Shown: one piece after another, positions 19,108-30,090 of the stretch
Numbering within the stretch: the first letter of the stretch is position 1
How the letters are laid out: each line of letters starts with the position of its first letter
DNA from: Saccharomycodes ludwigii
Lineage: Eukaryota; Ascomycota; Saccharomycetes; Saccharomycodales; Saccharomycodaceae
Assembly: GCF_020623625.1 (NCBI RefSeq)
Contig: NC_060206.1
Span: 434,001 to 498,000 of the forward strand
Length of the DNA: 64,000 nt
Direction of reading: 5' to 3'
Translations under genes and position numbers: made by a program
Notes under the pieces: generated by a model
The model's input: only the letters and a program-made list of their open reading frames with translations
The model's database searches: none
Told to the model about the DNA's origin: nothing

Positions 19108-21446
19108 TCAAATTTTGTTTTGATAAAATGATATCCTATCAGCCCAGTTTTTGTTCACAATAACTCTTTTTTGTTTTAGTCCATTTAATTCCTTCTCAGA
19201 TACCCATCCATTCTTTTTAAAGTTTCTTTCCAATGTATCAAATTTTTCATCTTCAGCACGCTGTAAATTCATCAATACCCCAATGTATTCTTTTAAGCTT
19301 ATAGTAATTTTATTACAACTCTTACTATTCTTGTCCCCATCAGCACCCTTAAGCCCCTTCCCATTTTTTTTCTTTCCAAGAGTATCTCTAGTATTGTTTA
19401 TATTAGTTTTGTTGTTGTTGCTGGTGTTAGAAACATTCCCATTTTTTCTATTAAACTCTTGGTAAAATTTATCAAAATATATATTGCTTTCATAATTATT
19501 GCCAACATCGGAATTATGATATAAACCACCATAATTACTACCAATGCTATCACCGTTTCTTACATAACAACCATTCTTTGAAAAGATATGTTCGTCTACA
19601 GCCATACTTTTACCTTTTGTTGCCAATACCTTCCGATTACCAGTGTTATCGGCATGAGCTGTGTCATGCATTAATCTATAATCCTGCGATTTTTTCCCAT
19701 TCACGATATTATAGCCATCATGAGTATGATGGCACGCGTAACTACCGTTACGCTGACAAACGGCACAATTCTTCTTAAAACTTTTAGAATGGTTATTACC
19801 AGTGATTGTAATTATTGGAGCATTTTTTGTTAATGCGTTTAAATCAACTTCAATCTCAATATCACCACCATCACCTTCTTTACTAACATCTTTACTCCAT
19901 CCAGACAAATTTTTCGAGTCTTTACGTAACAATAATTCCGTATCTCCTACATTATTATTATTATTATTATTATCATTATTGTTGTTAATGCTACCACGAT
20001 TAGTCTTCTCACTAGTAATACCACCATTAACACTAAAATTCTGGTTGCGTGTATAGATATTGCTCATATTCTTTCGATTTTCAATGCCATTTTTTTCTGA
20101 ATTTACCATCGACTTATCAACGGCCTCAGTAATAACAGGAGTATTAATACCAACAGCATGTACAGATTCAAGATTATCATTATTGTAACCACCATTATTT
20201 ATTATTGGTTGAAGAGGTGAAATTTGCGCAGATACGAAACTATCAGCATGCTGCAATTTAACGTTGCTAGCAGCAGATCTGAAACTGGTACTTCTAGACA
20301 CAGATTTCAATAGTCCACTATTTTTACTACTGGTGTACTCACTGTTATTACTGCCACTTGGAACAATGCTGCTAGACAATGATCTTTTGATACTAGGCTT
20401 TTTTTTGGATCTTTTTCTGTGTAAGGTAGAAGCTAAAGATGTAGTTGAGGAAGATAAACTTTTTAAGGACAATGATCTTCTTGGTGAACTAAAGTAATCC
20501 TTCTGTGATGGCGGTGGTTGATATTTATTGGTCACAGTCCCAGAAAAAATAATTCTCCCATTACCAAAGCTATTAGCTCTTGACTTAGGTAATGAAGTGG
20601 GTATAGAGCCGTAGCCACCGTCATCACCAGATGCTTCCCTCACATTTTTTTTCTCAGGGAAATAGGGAAAGGCTGGCGGAGTAGTAGGCGAAATATTTCT
20701 TGCTACTGACTGTTTTTGTATATTGCTATCATCTTCTTTACAGTTGCCGTTACTATTATAGTGACCACCAATAATTTTACTAAACCCATTTTTGAACTTT
20801 TTGCTCAACGACCTTTGTCTAGTTGTTAGTGAAGTTGGTGCAGCGATTTTCAAAGCATGCTGATTATTTTCTATGTTGTTTGAAGGAGGTAGTGGATAAT
20901 GATAAATATTATAATCATTTTCGGCACTTGTGAATACCATATTTTTAAATGGCGAACCAATATTGTCGCCAAAAGTGGTACCGTAATTATCGGAATAAGT
21001 AGTAGTACCTTCTTCGCAATCATCACTATGATTATGACTTGAAGTATTGGAAATAGTGTTACTCATGTTCGAAAAAGAAGAAGTCAACCCTTCTACACTA
21101 TTAATCTTATTAGGTGTTGTATTCGTAGTAGGTGTACTAAAATGGGGTGATTGTGTTAAAACTGGGGAAACTTCGTTGGACGTGGTATCCTTAAATTTAC
21201 CCAACGAAGCTTTTTTTAATAGTGCACTACTTGCTCTTTTAATCAATCGCGGTCTTAACACTGATGTAGATTTATTTTTCTGCTTCTGGTCATTATTTTT
21301 GATGTTATCATTGGCACTACAATCAAGATTTGCTGCATCAGATTCTTCATCATTATCATAAAGGGAATTTGTAGGTGAATAGAAAATTTCCTGGGAGGTT
21401 GTTACTCCATCTTCACAAACAATAGCATGTCCATCATTACTAGCAC

Positions 21447-21482
<36 letters not shown>

Positions 21483-22871
21483 TAGAAGTGGGGGTGTTAG
21501 CAGCAGCAGCAGCAGCATTAATTGATCTATTACGAGATAAAGCCGTGGGATTACCATCCATACAATTCTTGGGGAAATGTATAGAGATTCTCTTATGTTT
21601 AATAGATGAAGAAGTGGTAGGTGTTCGATTACGTCCAATACTATGATGATCGCCAGTTCCATTACTGCACATTGATCGCGAACTATTACTTCTTGATCTC
21701 AACTTGGTAATCTCGGATAAAGTTCCAGTAATGGTGTTCTTAATAGTAGAACTTTTACTATTACTATCCATATTGATATGTGTATTTGTATTGGTACCGT
21801 TATTGGCGAATGAATGTGAAGAACCTAATGTCGGCATTGGGCCATTTGCTGATGAAGTAATCAATGGATTGGAAAAATTTCTCTTCAGTGTTATTTTAGG
21901 AGAAAGTAAAGAGGTGGTAGAAGGGCTGTTAGAGCCAAAATTCGGGGCGACATGTGCATTAGTTGGATTATTGTATACAGGAAGAGTGGTGCAATCTGTG
22001 TGTACCAGTTCTACATTCAAATTCGAACTGGTCGATTGAAAAATAGATGACATCTTTAAAGCACTGGATAAATCCAAATCTTGGCTATTAGTATTGTCGC
22101 TCGAATTACCTTGTTGCTCGTCAGTACTTTCTTCATTGTCATTGATCAAATCTAAGTCCAAAGTACTAGGATTAATCTCATTTACAGGAGTACTAACAGT
22201 ACTAGTAGTTATAGAAGTGGCATTTGTATTACTTCTGCTTCGATTTCCAGCGTAATAATAATTACTAGTATTGTTACTGATGTTGCCGCTGTTAAATGTG
22301 CTATTACTTACAACGTAGTTATTAGCTGCATCTGGGTGGATCATAGGGGGCAATTGGAACAAGCCTGAATTGACATTTGCATTAGCCCCGCCAGCTAGGC
22401 CCTTACTGCAATGATTAGTTGAATTTGATGTAGTGTTACTTTTCTTGGAAACCGAGCTGGTAATCGAGCTTCTTCTGCTATAATTCTGTTTGGTATTGGT
22501 TGTATTGTTGCTACAATCTACATTGATCACTGGTGAAGTATTTGTTGTATCTGTGATAGGAACAGGAGATGAAGTAACTGAGATGGGAAACAACATATGA
22601 CTTTTAAGAGTAGCAGGTAAATTACTATTGGTTATGCTACCAGTACTTTTAACAGAAGATGAAGCAATTGCTGATGGGTAACCAATATTATTATATAGCG
22701 GGAAATATGCGTCATTTGGGGTGCTTGTAGCGGTAGCAGTGACAGGGATATTTGATAATACAGTTGCTGCACTGTTATTTGTGGTGTTATCGCATTCAGT
22801 GAGATCATCTTGTCTTTTTTGTTTAATATACGCGCTTGTATTATTTACGGATGTTATTTCAGCGTTATTAC

Positions 22872-22914
<43 letters not shown>

Positions 22915-23230
22915 GGATGGCAAAACAGAAGCAGTAATATAATCACTTTTCAATTGAGAGACATCATTATTTGAACTGGGCAAAGGAGGCAACAGAATGT
23001 CGTTAGCAAAAGTATTCAGATCGGGAACTGTTTGAGAAGATTCATTTAACTTAATTTCATTATCCACAGCAGGTTTCTGCTTTGTTATTTCATTAGCGCT
23101 TCCAATATTTATTTGCTGGGGGTTACTAATAATAGAACCATTATTGTTATCACTACTAATATCCCGTGGCTGTTTCAAGACTTCTTCTGAATTGTATTTT
23201 TTGTTGTTTATTGATGAGTGTTCAATGTCA

Positions 23231-23265
<35 letters not shown>

Positions 23266-23829
23266 GGTATATGCTGTATTTGAAGGGGGAGAATTTGTCA
23301 CTAAGCGTTCTTGGATTTCAATTTCTTGTATAATGTTTTCATTGTTACTAGCACCATAAAAATCATTATGAATAACTGTATCATCTATAATTGTAGTATT
23401 CGTGTTATCATCATCGCCCAGTGATTTATTTATAAGGTCCGGACTACCAAAATAATTGTGATGAATTTCGTTATTTTCTTCATCTCTTTCTCCTTCCAAT
23501 TTTTTTGTTGGCTTAGTTTCTTCCTGGCCAGGTATTTCTCCTGTAGACTCACCGGTTAGACTCGGATCTTCCTCCTCCTCCTCTTCTTCTTCTTTTATAT
23601 CATGCAAAACATTAGTATTTGTGGTAGCATTCGCTAAATTTGGAATTACGGGCATATTATTTATAATGTAATTTAATTTAGTGTCTACACTAACATATTC
23701 TCCGTTTTCTGTACTAGATGTTTGATTTATTGTGGTCTGTTTAAAAGAAATAGTAGCATCGTCAACAAAAGTGTTATTATCTTCCTGATACAGATGTTGT
23801 ACTTCTCCAGGTCCTATTTCATTTATCAT
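19108..23829 (-). CDS. Large low-complexity protein, positional counterpart of YIR016W/YOL036W
   Basis: The protein has 1573 residues and is dominated by Asn, Ser and Thr, with four or more poly-Asn runs coded by ATT/AAT triplets. No catalytic domain is recognised. Its most ordered part is the last 60 residues (SLKEYIGVLMNLQRAEDEKF through the WVSEKELNGLKQKRVIVNKNWADRISFY region), which look helical. Near residue 1355 a Cys/His cluster CAVC-x6-CHHTH could bind zinc. Several R-x-x-S and RRSLS sites suggest phosphorylation. It sits between MET28 (YIR017C) and PRE6 (YOL038W) and near RPR2 (YIR015W), exactly where the WGD pair YIR016W/YOL036W of unknown function would lie. The assignment is positional; I did not confirm sequence similarity. 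Confidence 0.6.
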
Positions 23830-24758
23830 TTTTGAATATGACTATAACTATTTACCAATTTTCTTTTTATTTTCTATTTTTTTTTTTTTTTTTTTTAATC
23901 CTCTCTATCGTTTCAAACACTCTTTGGTTAGAAAGAGTATGTAGGTATTCTTTCCTTGCTGAACTAAATATTTAGATATTATTGCCTTTTTCTTTTTCTT
24001 TTTCTTTTTATTTTTGTTTTTATTTTTATTTTTTGTTCTGTTGTTAAGAAAAGAAAATAAAGAAAAAGAAAAGAAGAAAGAAAAAAAAAAAGAAAACCGC
24101 CAAAGTCTTTTAATTGAATTTTTTTTTTTTTTATTTTTTAATATTTTTCTTAGATATTTTTCTTAGATATTTTTCTTGGGTGATTTTAAAATAAGATTTT
24201 TACCGCCTACTACAAAAAAAAAAAAAAGAATTTCATGGAAAGTTAATTTTTTTTTTTTTTTTTTTTTTTTCAAAACGTTTTGGATTATTTTTATTTTTAG
24301 CAGTACAAAAAAAAAACAAACTTAAGAAAAGCTGCACAAGCAAACCACTAAAAAGAAAATCTGTAAAACCGTTGCATAAACCCATCTGCAGGTCCCACTA
24401 AGCAAAGGAACAAGCAGAAAGAAAGCCCTTGCCCCTCTGCTGTCCTATCTACGATAGCGGCACAAGCTGTATGGTGTTGCAGTAAGGCTTCGTACTCTTT
24501 AACTAAACAAGCAAAAAATCTTATTCATCATGTGACGAATCCACTCGTAATTAAAAAGGAAACAAAAATAATTAAAACCCCACCCAACTTCCTTTGGTCC
24601 ATATCTTTTAATAGCTTTTCGTACACAGTGACTACTAACCTACTGTCCCACATCTTGCAACTCATGATATTTTAAACTATGTGATTACATACTAAAAAAA
24701 AAAAGAAACAAATAAAAATTAGACAAAATACAAATAAAAAGTACTACTATTCAGCTTG
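23830..24758. other. Intergenic between the large gene and PRE6
   Basis: About 930 bases. The first 470 hold poly-T and A-rich runs (23878-23896, 24241-24270). The segment 24370-24560 is markedly more GC-balanced and holds short self-complementary pieces, for example CTATC-TAC-GATAG near 24447-24459 and GCAGA/TCTGC near 24416-24441. It could hold a noncoding RNA or dense factor sites. I could not fit it to a known class (no C/D box pair, no tRNA B box). Confidence 0.5.
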
Positions 24759-25526
24759 TTAAGTTTCTTTTTTCCTTTTTTCTTCTCTTTCCTGTTCCTT
24801 TTCTGACTCAATCTCCTGAACATATTTATCGATTTCATCGTTATCTAAAATTTGTATTCCTTTGTCGTCATCACTAACAACGCATATTTCAATATTTTTC
24901 GCACCAGCTTGCACAACTTCCAACAAGCTCTTAACCGTCAACTTAACACTTTCCTCGACACTTTGTGGTGGGTTTGACTTATCATAAGTTTTTTCCAAAA
25001 ACTCGCAAACAGTCTTAGAATTTCTACCAATAGAATGTGCCACCCACTCACTATAGATCCCGCTGGGTTCAGTCTTGAATAATTTAGGCCCATTAGTACT
25101 ATTTTTATGATCAAATCCAGCAATAAATGTACTAACACCAAAAGGTCTAACACCCCCAGATTGTGTATACTTTTGTTGAACATTGGCCACATATCTAGTT
25201 AGATATTCTATGGAAACGGGATCTTCCAAAGTCAATTTGTGTGATTGAGCTTCTACTCTTGCCTTTTCAATTAGAATTCTGCTATCTGCATTTAGCCCTG
25301 AAAAAGATAGCACCACCAAATCATCGATCTTAGATATTTTACTAGGTGTAATACGAGGGTCTTGTAGTTTCAAAGTGGATCTTCTTTCGCAACCTAATAC
25401 AACGCAATTGGCACCTTTGATACCAACACAACATGTACCTCTCTTAACTGCTTCTGACGCATATTCTACTTGAAAAATATGTCCATCTGGGGAAAAAATT
25501 GACAACGCTCTATCATAACCGCTCAT
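24759..25526 (-). CDS. PRE6: 20S proteasome alpha4 subunit
   Basis: The protein has 255 residues (yeast Pre6: 254). The alpha-subunit signature YDRALSIFSPDGHIFQVEYA opens the protein, as in all 20S alpha subunits, and ends in a charged Glu/Lys tail. Pre6 is the alpha4 member of the outer ring of the core particle that gates substrate entry. SIGRNSKTVCEFLEKTYD and GVRPFGVSTFIAGFD are typical family blocks. An exact Rpn4 (PACE) box lies about 207 bases upstream, so it should follow proteasome stress regulation. It is divergent from MIM1 across a 1.2 kb region. Confidence 0.96.
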   Translation of the reverse strand: MSGYDRALSIFSPDGHIFQVEYASEAVKRGTCCVGIKGANCVVLGCERRSTLKLQDPRITPSKISKIDDLVVLSFSGLNADSRILIEKARVEAQSHKLTLEDPVSIEYLTRYVANVQQKYTQSGGVRPFGVSTFIAGFDHKNSTNGPKLFKTEPSGIYSEWVAHSIGRNSKTVCEFLEKTYDKSNPPQSVEESVKLTVKSLLEVVQAGAKNIEICVVSDDDKGIQILDNDEIDKYVQEIESEKEQEREEKRKKET

Positions 25527-26544
25527 GACTTGTATACTATATATATATATATATATGTATATTAATTTTCTTTTATTACTATTACTAGTGTTATTATTTT
25601 TAATTTATTTACAATGCTTATTGTGAGAGAAAAAGAACTGATAAATCTACGTATCTATATATTCAAAGGGAACATCCGCCAGAAAAGGTTTAAAAGTAAA
25701 ACTTTATAATTAAAACTTGTATCTTGGTTATATTTGCCACCTGATTATAAATTTGTACGAAAAAAAAAAAAATTACAGAAAAAAAAATGAAATATCTTTT
25801 TTTGTTTTTCATCATTTTTCTGCAGTATATTTTAACTTTTTCCGATATCCGAATTATGCTTTTATTATATGTCCGAAACATCCCACCAGTAAAATCCATC
25901 ATGCAAGTCACAGGTCCGAAATAGGTTCAATTTTTTTTATTTTTATTTATTCCATCACATCGAAAAAGCTGACCGTTGATAGAATTAGATAATATTTCCT
26001 CTCTTTCATTATCAAAAAAACGCAACAAGGGTGTAGTTACCACCATTGTCAATGTACATACACTTGTTTATTCTATTTCAATCGCCGATATTACCATCAG
26101 AATCAACAAACAAACTTATACTCTCCTATCGTACATAGTTGGAATTTTGAGATAAGAACTGGTAACAAGTAACTAAAACACACCCATTCTCAAGCGCGAT
26201 TGATTATATCTTTTTATAAGTAAGCTAACTGTACTATATTTGGATGTAATAAAAATTTAACGGAATGAAAAAGTTTTAGATGTTATTACTATATTTCCAA
26301 TGTTTTATCTTTCTTGCAATGGATTCCATATCTGAGTTAATAAACCTCTTTTATATAAGAGGGTACTTTTAGTATCAGTACGCTTAGCACCATCAAATTC
26401 TTCTTACGATTTGCCGTTAATAACACAGAATCAACAATGAAATTTTCTTTGCAAAAAAAAATATCATTTAATATGTATAATAGTTTTTCCCAATGTATAC
26501 ATCTGTACATCACACACAGAAAGTATTATAAACAATCCAAAAAC

Positions 26545-26579
<35 letters not shown>

Positions 26580-26770
26580 CCTTCACAAAAAATGCCCATA
26601 AAAAAGAATTCAACAAAGCTTTGCATTTGAATAACGACAATTTGTAACATAGGAAAAAAAAAAAAGCTTCAATCCTATGGCAATTTATTATTAGTAATAG
26701 GGTAAAGGAATACTTAGAAAAGTAGTAAAATAAGAATTAAAAAAAAAAAAGAAAAAAAAAAGAAATAAAA
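25527..26770. other. Divergent promoter region of PRE6 and MIM1
   Basis: This 1.24 kb region holds a PACE box near PRE6, four TCCGA-type elements at 25840-25920, a relatively GC-balanced stretch (26030-26420) with a hairpin CCTCTT-N6-AAGAGG at about 26345-26362 overlapping a TATA-like sequence, and a 33-base poly-T at 26547-26579. No convincing coding frame was found. The length exceeds what two simple promoters need. Confidence 0.55.
25733..25741 (-). promoter_or_regulatory. Rpn4 proteasome-associated control element (PACE)
   Basis: On the minus strand this reads GGTGGCAAA, an exact match to the Rpn4-binding PACE consensus, 207 bases before the PRE6 start and in the same orientation as the gene. 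The match is seen; Rpn4 control is inferred. Confidence 0.82.
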
Positions 26771-27256
26771 ATGACAGAACAACAAATTGGTAATGATATA
26801 ACAAATGAACTCATCAATGATACATTGGCAGCTACAAATAATGGCGAATCATTATCACAAGCAGAAGAACAGCTAAACAACAATGTAGAAGAAATGCCAG
26901 AAGATGTCGCTGTTGAATATGAAAAAGATCAAGAAACAAAACCAAAATATAATACTATAGTTTCATCAATATTAAGAATTTTAACTTCTACTTCGATAAA
27001 TTTACTTTTACCATTCATTAACGGGTTGATGCTAGGCTTTGGCGAATTAGCAGCTTATGAACTTGGTTGGAATATGAACTGGTTCCCATATGTAAGAAGG
27101 AATACTATAGAGAACTACGCTCTTAAAACAACTTCCTTAAACAATGGTAAAAGAAATAATAAATTTACTGTTACTGGTGGTGATTTTAAACTATACCCTG
27201 AATATAGAAAAAACGGAGGTAAATTTAGTGATAATTCTAAAAGTGCGTTTCTATGA
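26771..27256 (+). CDS. MIM1: Mim1, mitochondrial outer-membrane insertase
   Basis: The protein has 161 residues (yeast Mim1: 113). Mim1, with Mim2, inserts helical proteins into the mitochondrial outer membrane. The signature block SINLLLPFINGLMLGFGELAAYE (about residues 75-96) matches the yeast membrane segment nearly residue for residue as I recall it, including the glycine spacing used for oligomerisation. It is followed by the W-x3-WF element, and the protein ends in a short SAFL tail like the yeast KFL end. The N-terminal 60 residues are acidic and longer than in yeast. YOL026C (MIM1) and YOL027C (MDM38) are adjacent in S. cerevisiae; here RPR2 and VLD1 lie between them. Confidence 0.94.
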   Translation: MTEQQIGNDITNELINDTLAATNNGESLSQAEEQLNNNVEEMPEDVAVEYEKDQETKPKYNTIVSSILRILTSTSINLLLPFINGLMLGFGELAAYELGWNMNWFPYVRRNTIENYALKTTSLNNGKRNNKFTVTGGDFKLYPEYRKNGGKFSDNSKSAFL

Positions 27257-27337
27257 ACATATGTATAAACTTTTGCCCTAGGTACACTAATCTATATATT
27301 ATACATTGTAAATGAACAAAATAAAACACTTATTCGT

Positions 27338-28108
27338 TTATTTACTTACTCTTTCCCCCTCCCCCCCCTCACCTTCTTCTTTTTTCTTACTTTCTTCGCC
27401 ATCCCGTTTAAGTTTAAGTTCATTATTTCCTTCAGCCATATCGTTTATGTATTTAACGATATTTTTTTCATAAAATGGCTGATAAAATAAATCTTGACCA
27501 ATAGGAAACTTTTTGACTATCTTGCCACATTTTGTACATTTCCATAACAAAACATTGTTTTTCTGATTCTTTTTACCGGGTTTCTTTACATTAAGAAAAC
27601 TTTTCGTGGTAGGCCCATGGGCTCTGTGTTTGTTTATTTTAGCATGATTCCAATTGACTACTTTCAATTTTAAGCTCAAACCAGGTATTAATAGTTCACT
27701 ACAAAGAGGACAAATCTGTCTTTTCATGTTGGGTGATAATTGTAGCTTCATTTTTGTTTGAATCTTAGGTATTTGCAAATTATACAAAGAGCTTAAAATA
27801 TCATTCAAACGAACATCAGCGTTATTAGAATTATTATCTTTTAGATGAGTGTTCTTCATATTAGTAGGTGTTACTGTTGAAGTAGATTTGAAACTAGTAT
27901 TTGGCATAATAATATCCTTGGATTTCATAAAATTAGATAATTGGAATAGATAATTAATTCTACCATAATGATCAGCACTTTTAGTGGTCAAGATACCCTC
28001 TGATGCTGCCAATGATTTAGGTGGTGGAATTAATATTAAACCATCAGAATTAACATTGATGTTTTTATTTTTGTTGTCTTTACCATTGTTATTATTCTTT
28101 TTGGCCAT
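27338..28108 (-). CDS. RPR2: Rpr2, RNase P protein subunit (Rpp21 family)
   Basis: The protein has 256 residues (yeast Rpr2: 144). Rpr2 is the RNase P-specific subunit that helps process the 5' ends of tRNA precursors in the nucleus. Marks are the block LILIPPPKSLA near residue 25, the RINYLFQLSNF segment (about 50), and two Cys pairs, CPLC and CTKCGK, which form the zinc site of the Rpp21 family. The extra length comes from a Lys/Asn-rich N-terminus, an insertion between the two Cys pairs with HRAHGPTTKSF, and a Glu/Lys tail. It lies downstream of the VLD1-like gene on the same strand, as in the S. cerevisiae pair YIR014W-YIR015W. Confidence 0.9.
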   Translation of the reverse strand: MAKKNNNNGKDNKNKNINVNSDGLILIPPPKSLAASEGILTTKSADHYGRINYLFQLSNFMKSKDIIMPNTSFKSTSTVTPTNMKNTHLKDNNSNNADVRLNDILSSLYNLQIPKIQTKMKLQLSPNMKRQICPLCSELLIPGLSLKLKVVNWNHAKINKHRAHGPTTKSFLNVKKPGKKNQKNNVLLWKCTKCGKIVKKFPIGQDLFYQPFYEKNIVKYINDMAEGNNELKLKRDGEESKKKEEGEGGEGERVSK

Positions 28109-28273
28109 TACAATTACTCAATTAGTTATCGTCTCAAGATTTTTCACCGCCTCGTTAATTTAGTTTGATTATCTATCTAACTATTTATTTATCTCTGTCA
28201 AATGTATCAGCTGCTAGAAACTTTATATAGATGTATATGTAATAATGGTATTTAATGACTTGCATTAAAAATG

Positions 28274-28317
<44 letters not shown>

Positions 28318-28412
28318 GAATAATATATATATATCTTTTAAAGCCCTAAGCGTGATAATAATAAAAATAATAAATCAAACCTATTTTTGACTTAGGGCTT
28401 TACAAATAACAT
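28109..28412. repeat. RPR2 upstream region with a 42-base poly-A
   Basis: This 304-base spacer holds an uninterrupted poly-A of 42 bases at 28274-28315, the longest homopolymer noted in the window, beside the 3' end of the VLD1-like gene. It should include the RPR2 promoter. No other element was recognised. Confidence 0.75.
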
Positions 28413-29147
28413 TCAAACTATCCTTAAACTATCATATTCATTAGAATCATCATTGTCACACGTACTATTGACATATTGCCAGCCTAGCGTAGGATTTAGT
28501 TTGAAAACAACGTATAAACCGAATTGGTTCAAATTTCTAGCTATAAATTTATTCCAATGGCTCGAATCAACCAAGTTTTCATATATTATCAATATTTCAA
28601 TTAAGAAAATCAAAATATCCATGCTAATAATTTTAATGAAAAGCAATATTATGTTACCAGTTTCTTCTTCTCCGTTATATGATAAAAGATCAAAAAGTAT
28701 AGTTTCCCGTTTGTAAGAATTCAAAAAATTTGAGTTGTCTCCATCTCCAATGTTTGTATAATGATTATTTTTTGTTATAAAAATTCTGTACAATATGAGT
28801 AAAACAATTTGCAATAGTAAGCATGCTTGGATATGTAATATTGACTTCATGACCAGTGTATTTAAAACGTAATAGCCATGATAATTCTCGTTACCGTTGC
28901 TGTTACTATCGGAATTACTATTGTGATTAGTAAGAGCAAAATTATATGGCTGCCCAATAAAGTTTTCCTTTTCTCTATTTATTAATTGTAAAGTATAACA
29001 TAATAAATTTGTTAGATATAGTACTATGAGTATATTAAAAATAGAATGATCTTTTAAGTATCGTATCAACAATACGACATATAGTATGTTTAAATAATAT
29101 TTATTTTTGTTTTCATTATTCTCCAGTATATTAATATTATTAACCAT
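28413..29147 (-). CDS. VLD1: Vld1-like vacuolar Dsc E3 complex subunit (DUF1746)
   Basis: The protein has 244 residues (YIR014W/Vld1: 242). It is a membrane protein with about four to five hydrophobic segments: residues of about 18-55, 97-118, and 165-190, ending in a soluble tail with NPTLGWQYVN. Vld1 directs the Dsc ubiquitin ligase to the vacuole. The identification rests on size, membrane character and position directly upstream of RPR2 on the same strand, as in YIR014W-YIR015W. I could not verify residue-level similarity beyond that, so a different membrane protein remains possible. Confidence 0.65.
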   Translation of the reverse strand: MVNNINILENNENKNKYYLNILYVVLLIRYLKDHSIFNILIVLYLTNLLCYTLQLINREKENFIGQPYNFALTNHNSNSDSNSNGNENYHGYYVLNTLVMKSILHIQACLLLQIVLLILYRIFITKNNHYTNIGDGDNSNFLNSYKRETILFDLLSYNGEEETGNIILLFIKIISMDILIFLIEILIIYENLVDSSHWNKFIARNLNQFGLYVVFKLNPTLGWQYVNSTCDNDDSNEYDSLRIV

Positions 29148-29293
29148 GGTTTGTTTTAATGATCTGGCTATTTATTGAATTTTAAGTATATATAACTGAG
29201 TATTTGATCGAAGATAAGTAGATATTACGTCCAAATAACAACAGCAATTATCATTAATCATTATTAATATGGTAGTTACGGTGGGGCATAAAT

Positions 29294-29304
<11 letters not shown>

Positions 29305-29344
<40 letters not shown>
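29305..29344. repeat. ATT trinucleotide repeat (about 13 units)
   Basis: Noncoding ATT repeat of the same kind that codes poly-Asn on the opposite strand inside the large low-complexity gene, showing that triplet expansion is not limited to coding DNA here. Confidence 0.9.
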
Positions 29345-29347
<3 letters not shown>

Positions 29348-29728
29348 ATAAAAAAAATAAGAACGATGGATCCGAACCACCAGGAATGGATTACGTTTTC
29401 GGACAAATAGAGTTGTATTATGTCATGTGACTTGGTGGTAAATACAGAGCGATGGAGAATGTATAATGAAAGTTGATTCGCTGCTTATTTTGAAAAAGAA
29501 AAAAGACATCGTTCTGCATGTGTTTTTTTCTTTCTTTTTGTTTCTAATTTTAGCCGAAAATATTAATAAAAATTATTACGCCAAAATAAAAAAAAAAAAA
29601 GGGGGGAAAAAAGAAAGAAGAAGGGACCGGAAAAGGCGTGCATGAATTTTTAAAAAAAAATAAAAATAAAATAAAATAAAAGCATTGCAAACAAACAAGC
29701 TAAAGGAAAGCGCAAGAGAGAGAGAAAA

Positions 29729-29729
<1 letters not shown>

Positions 29730-29766
<37 letters not shown>
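29730..29766. repeat. AGAC tetranucleotide repeat (about nine units)
   Basis: Perfect AGAC repeat about 330 bases before the MDM38 start, probably polymorphic between strains. Confidence 0.9.
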
Positions 29767-29767
<1 letters not shown>

Positions 29768-30090
29768 GAAAAATTGTAGATCTTATTCAATTTAACTTTA
29801 TTTGTCAAAAGGTTGGGAAAATATAAAAAGGTCATCCCAAAACAGCATTTATTTCCGATAATATTTGCTCCATACTTTAACAATTCCTTTCTCCTTTCTC
29901 ACTTTTTCCTTTCTTCTTTTGTCCATCACTTTCTTTCAATTCGTTAAAACTTAAAAAATCTTTATTGATCTTTTCCATTGAATAATCTCTACAATCACTT
30001 ATAATAATAATAATAACAATAATCACAAAAAATATCTATCTATATATACATATATACATACTAGCTGGGGATAAAAACCAATAGTAAACC

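Larger units (their letters stand above)
29148..30090. other. Divergent promoter region of VLD1-like and MDM38
   Basis: About 940 bases with an ATT repeat (29305-29344), CATGTGAC at about 29425-29432, TCGGAC at 29399-29404 and an AGAC repeat (29730-29766). No ATG-initiated gene of credible length was found. The Ser/Leu/Val/Cys frame at 29650-29883 is a product of the AGAC repeat. Confidence 0.6.
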
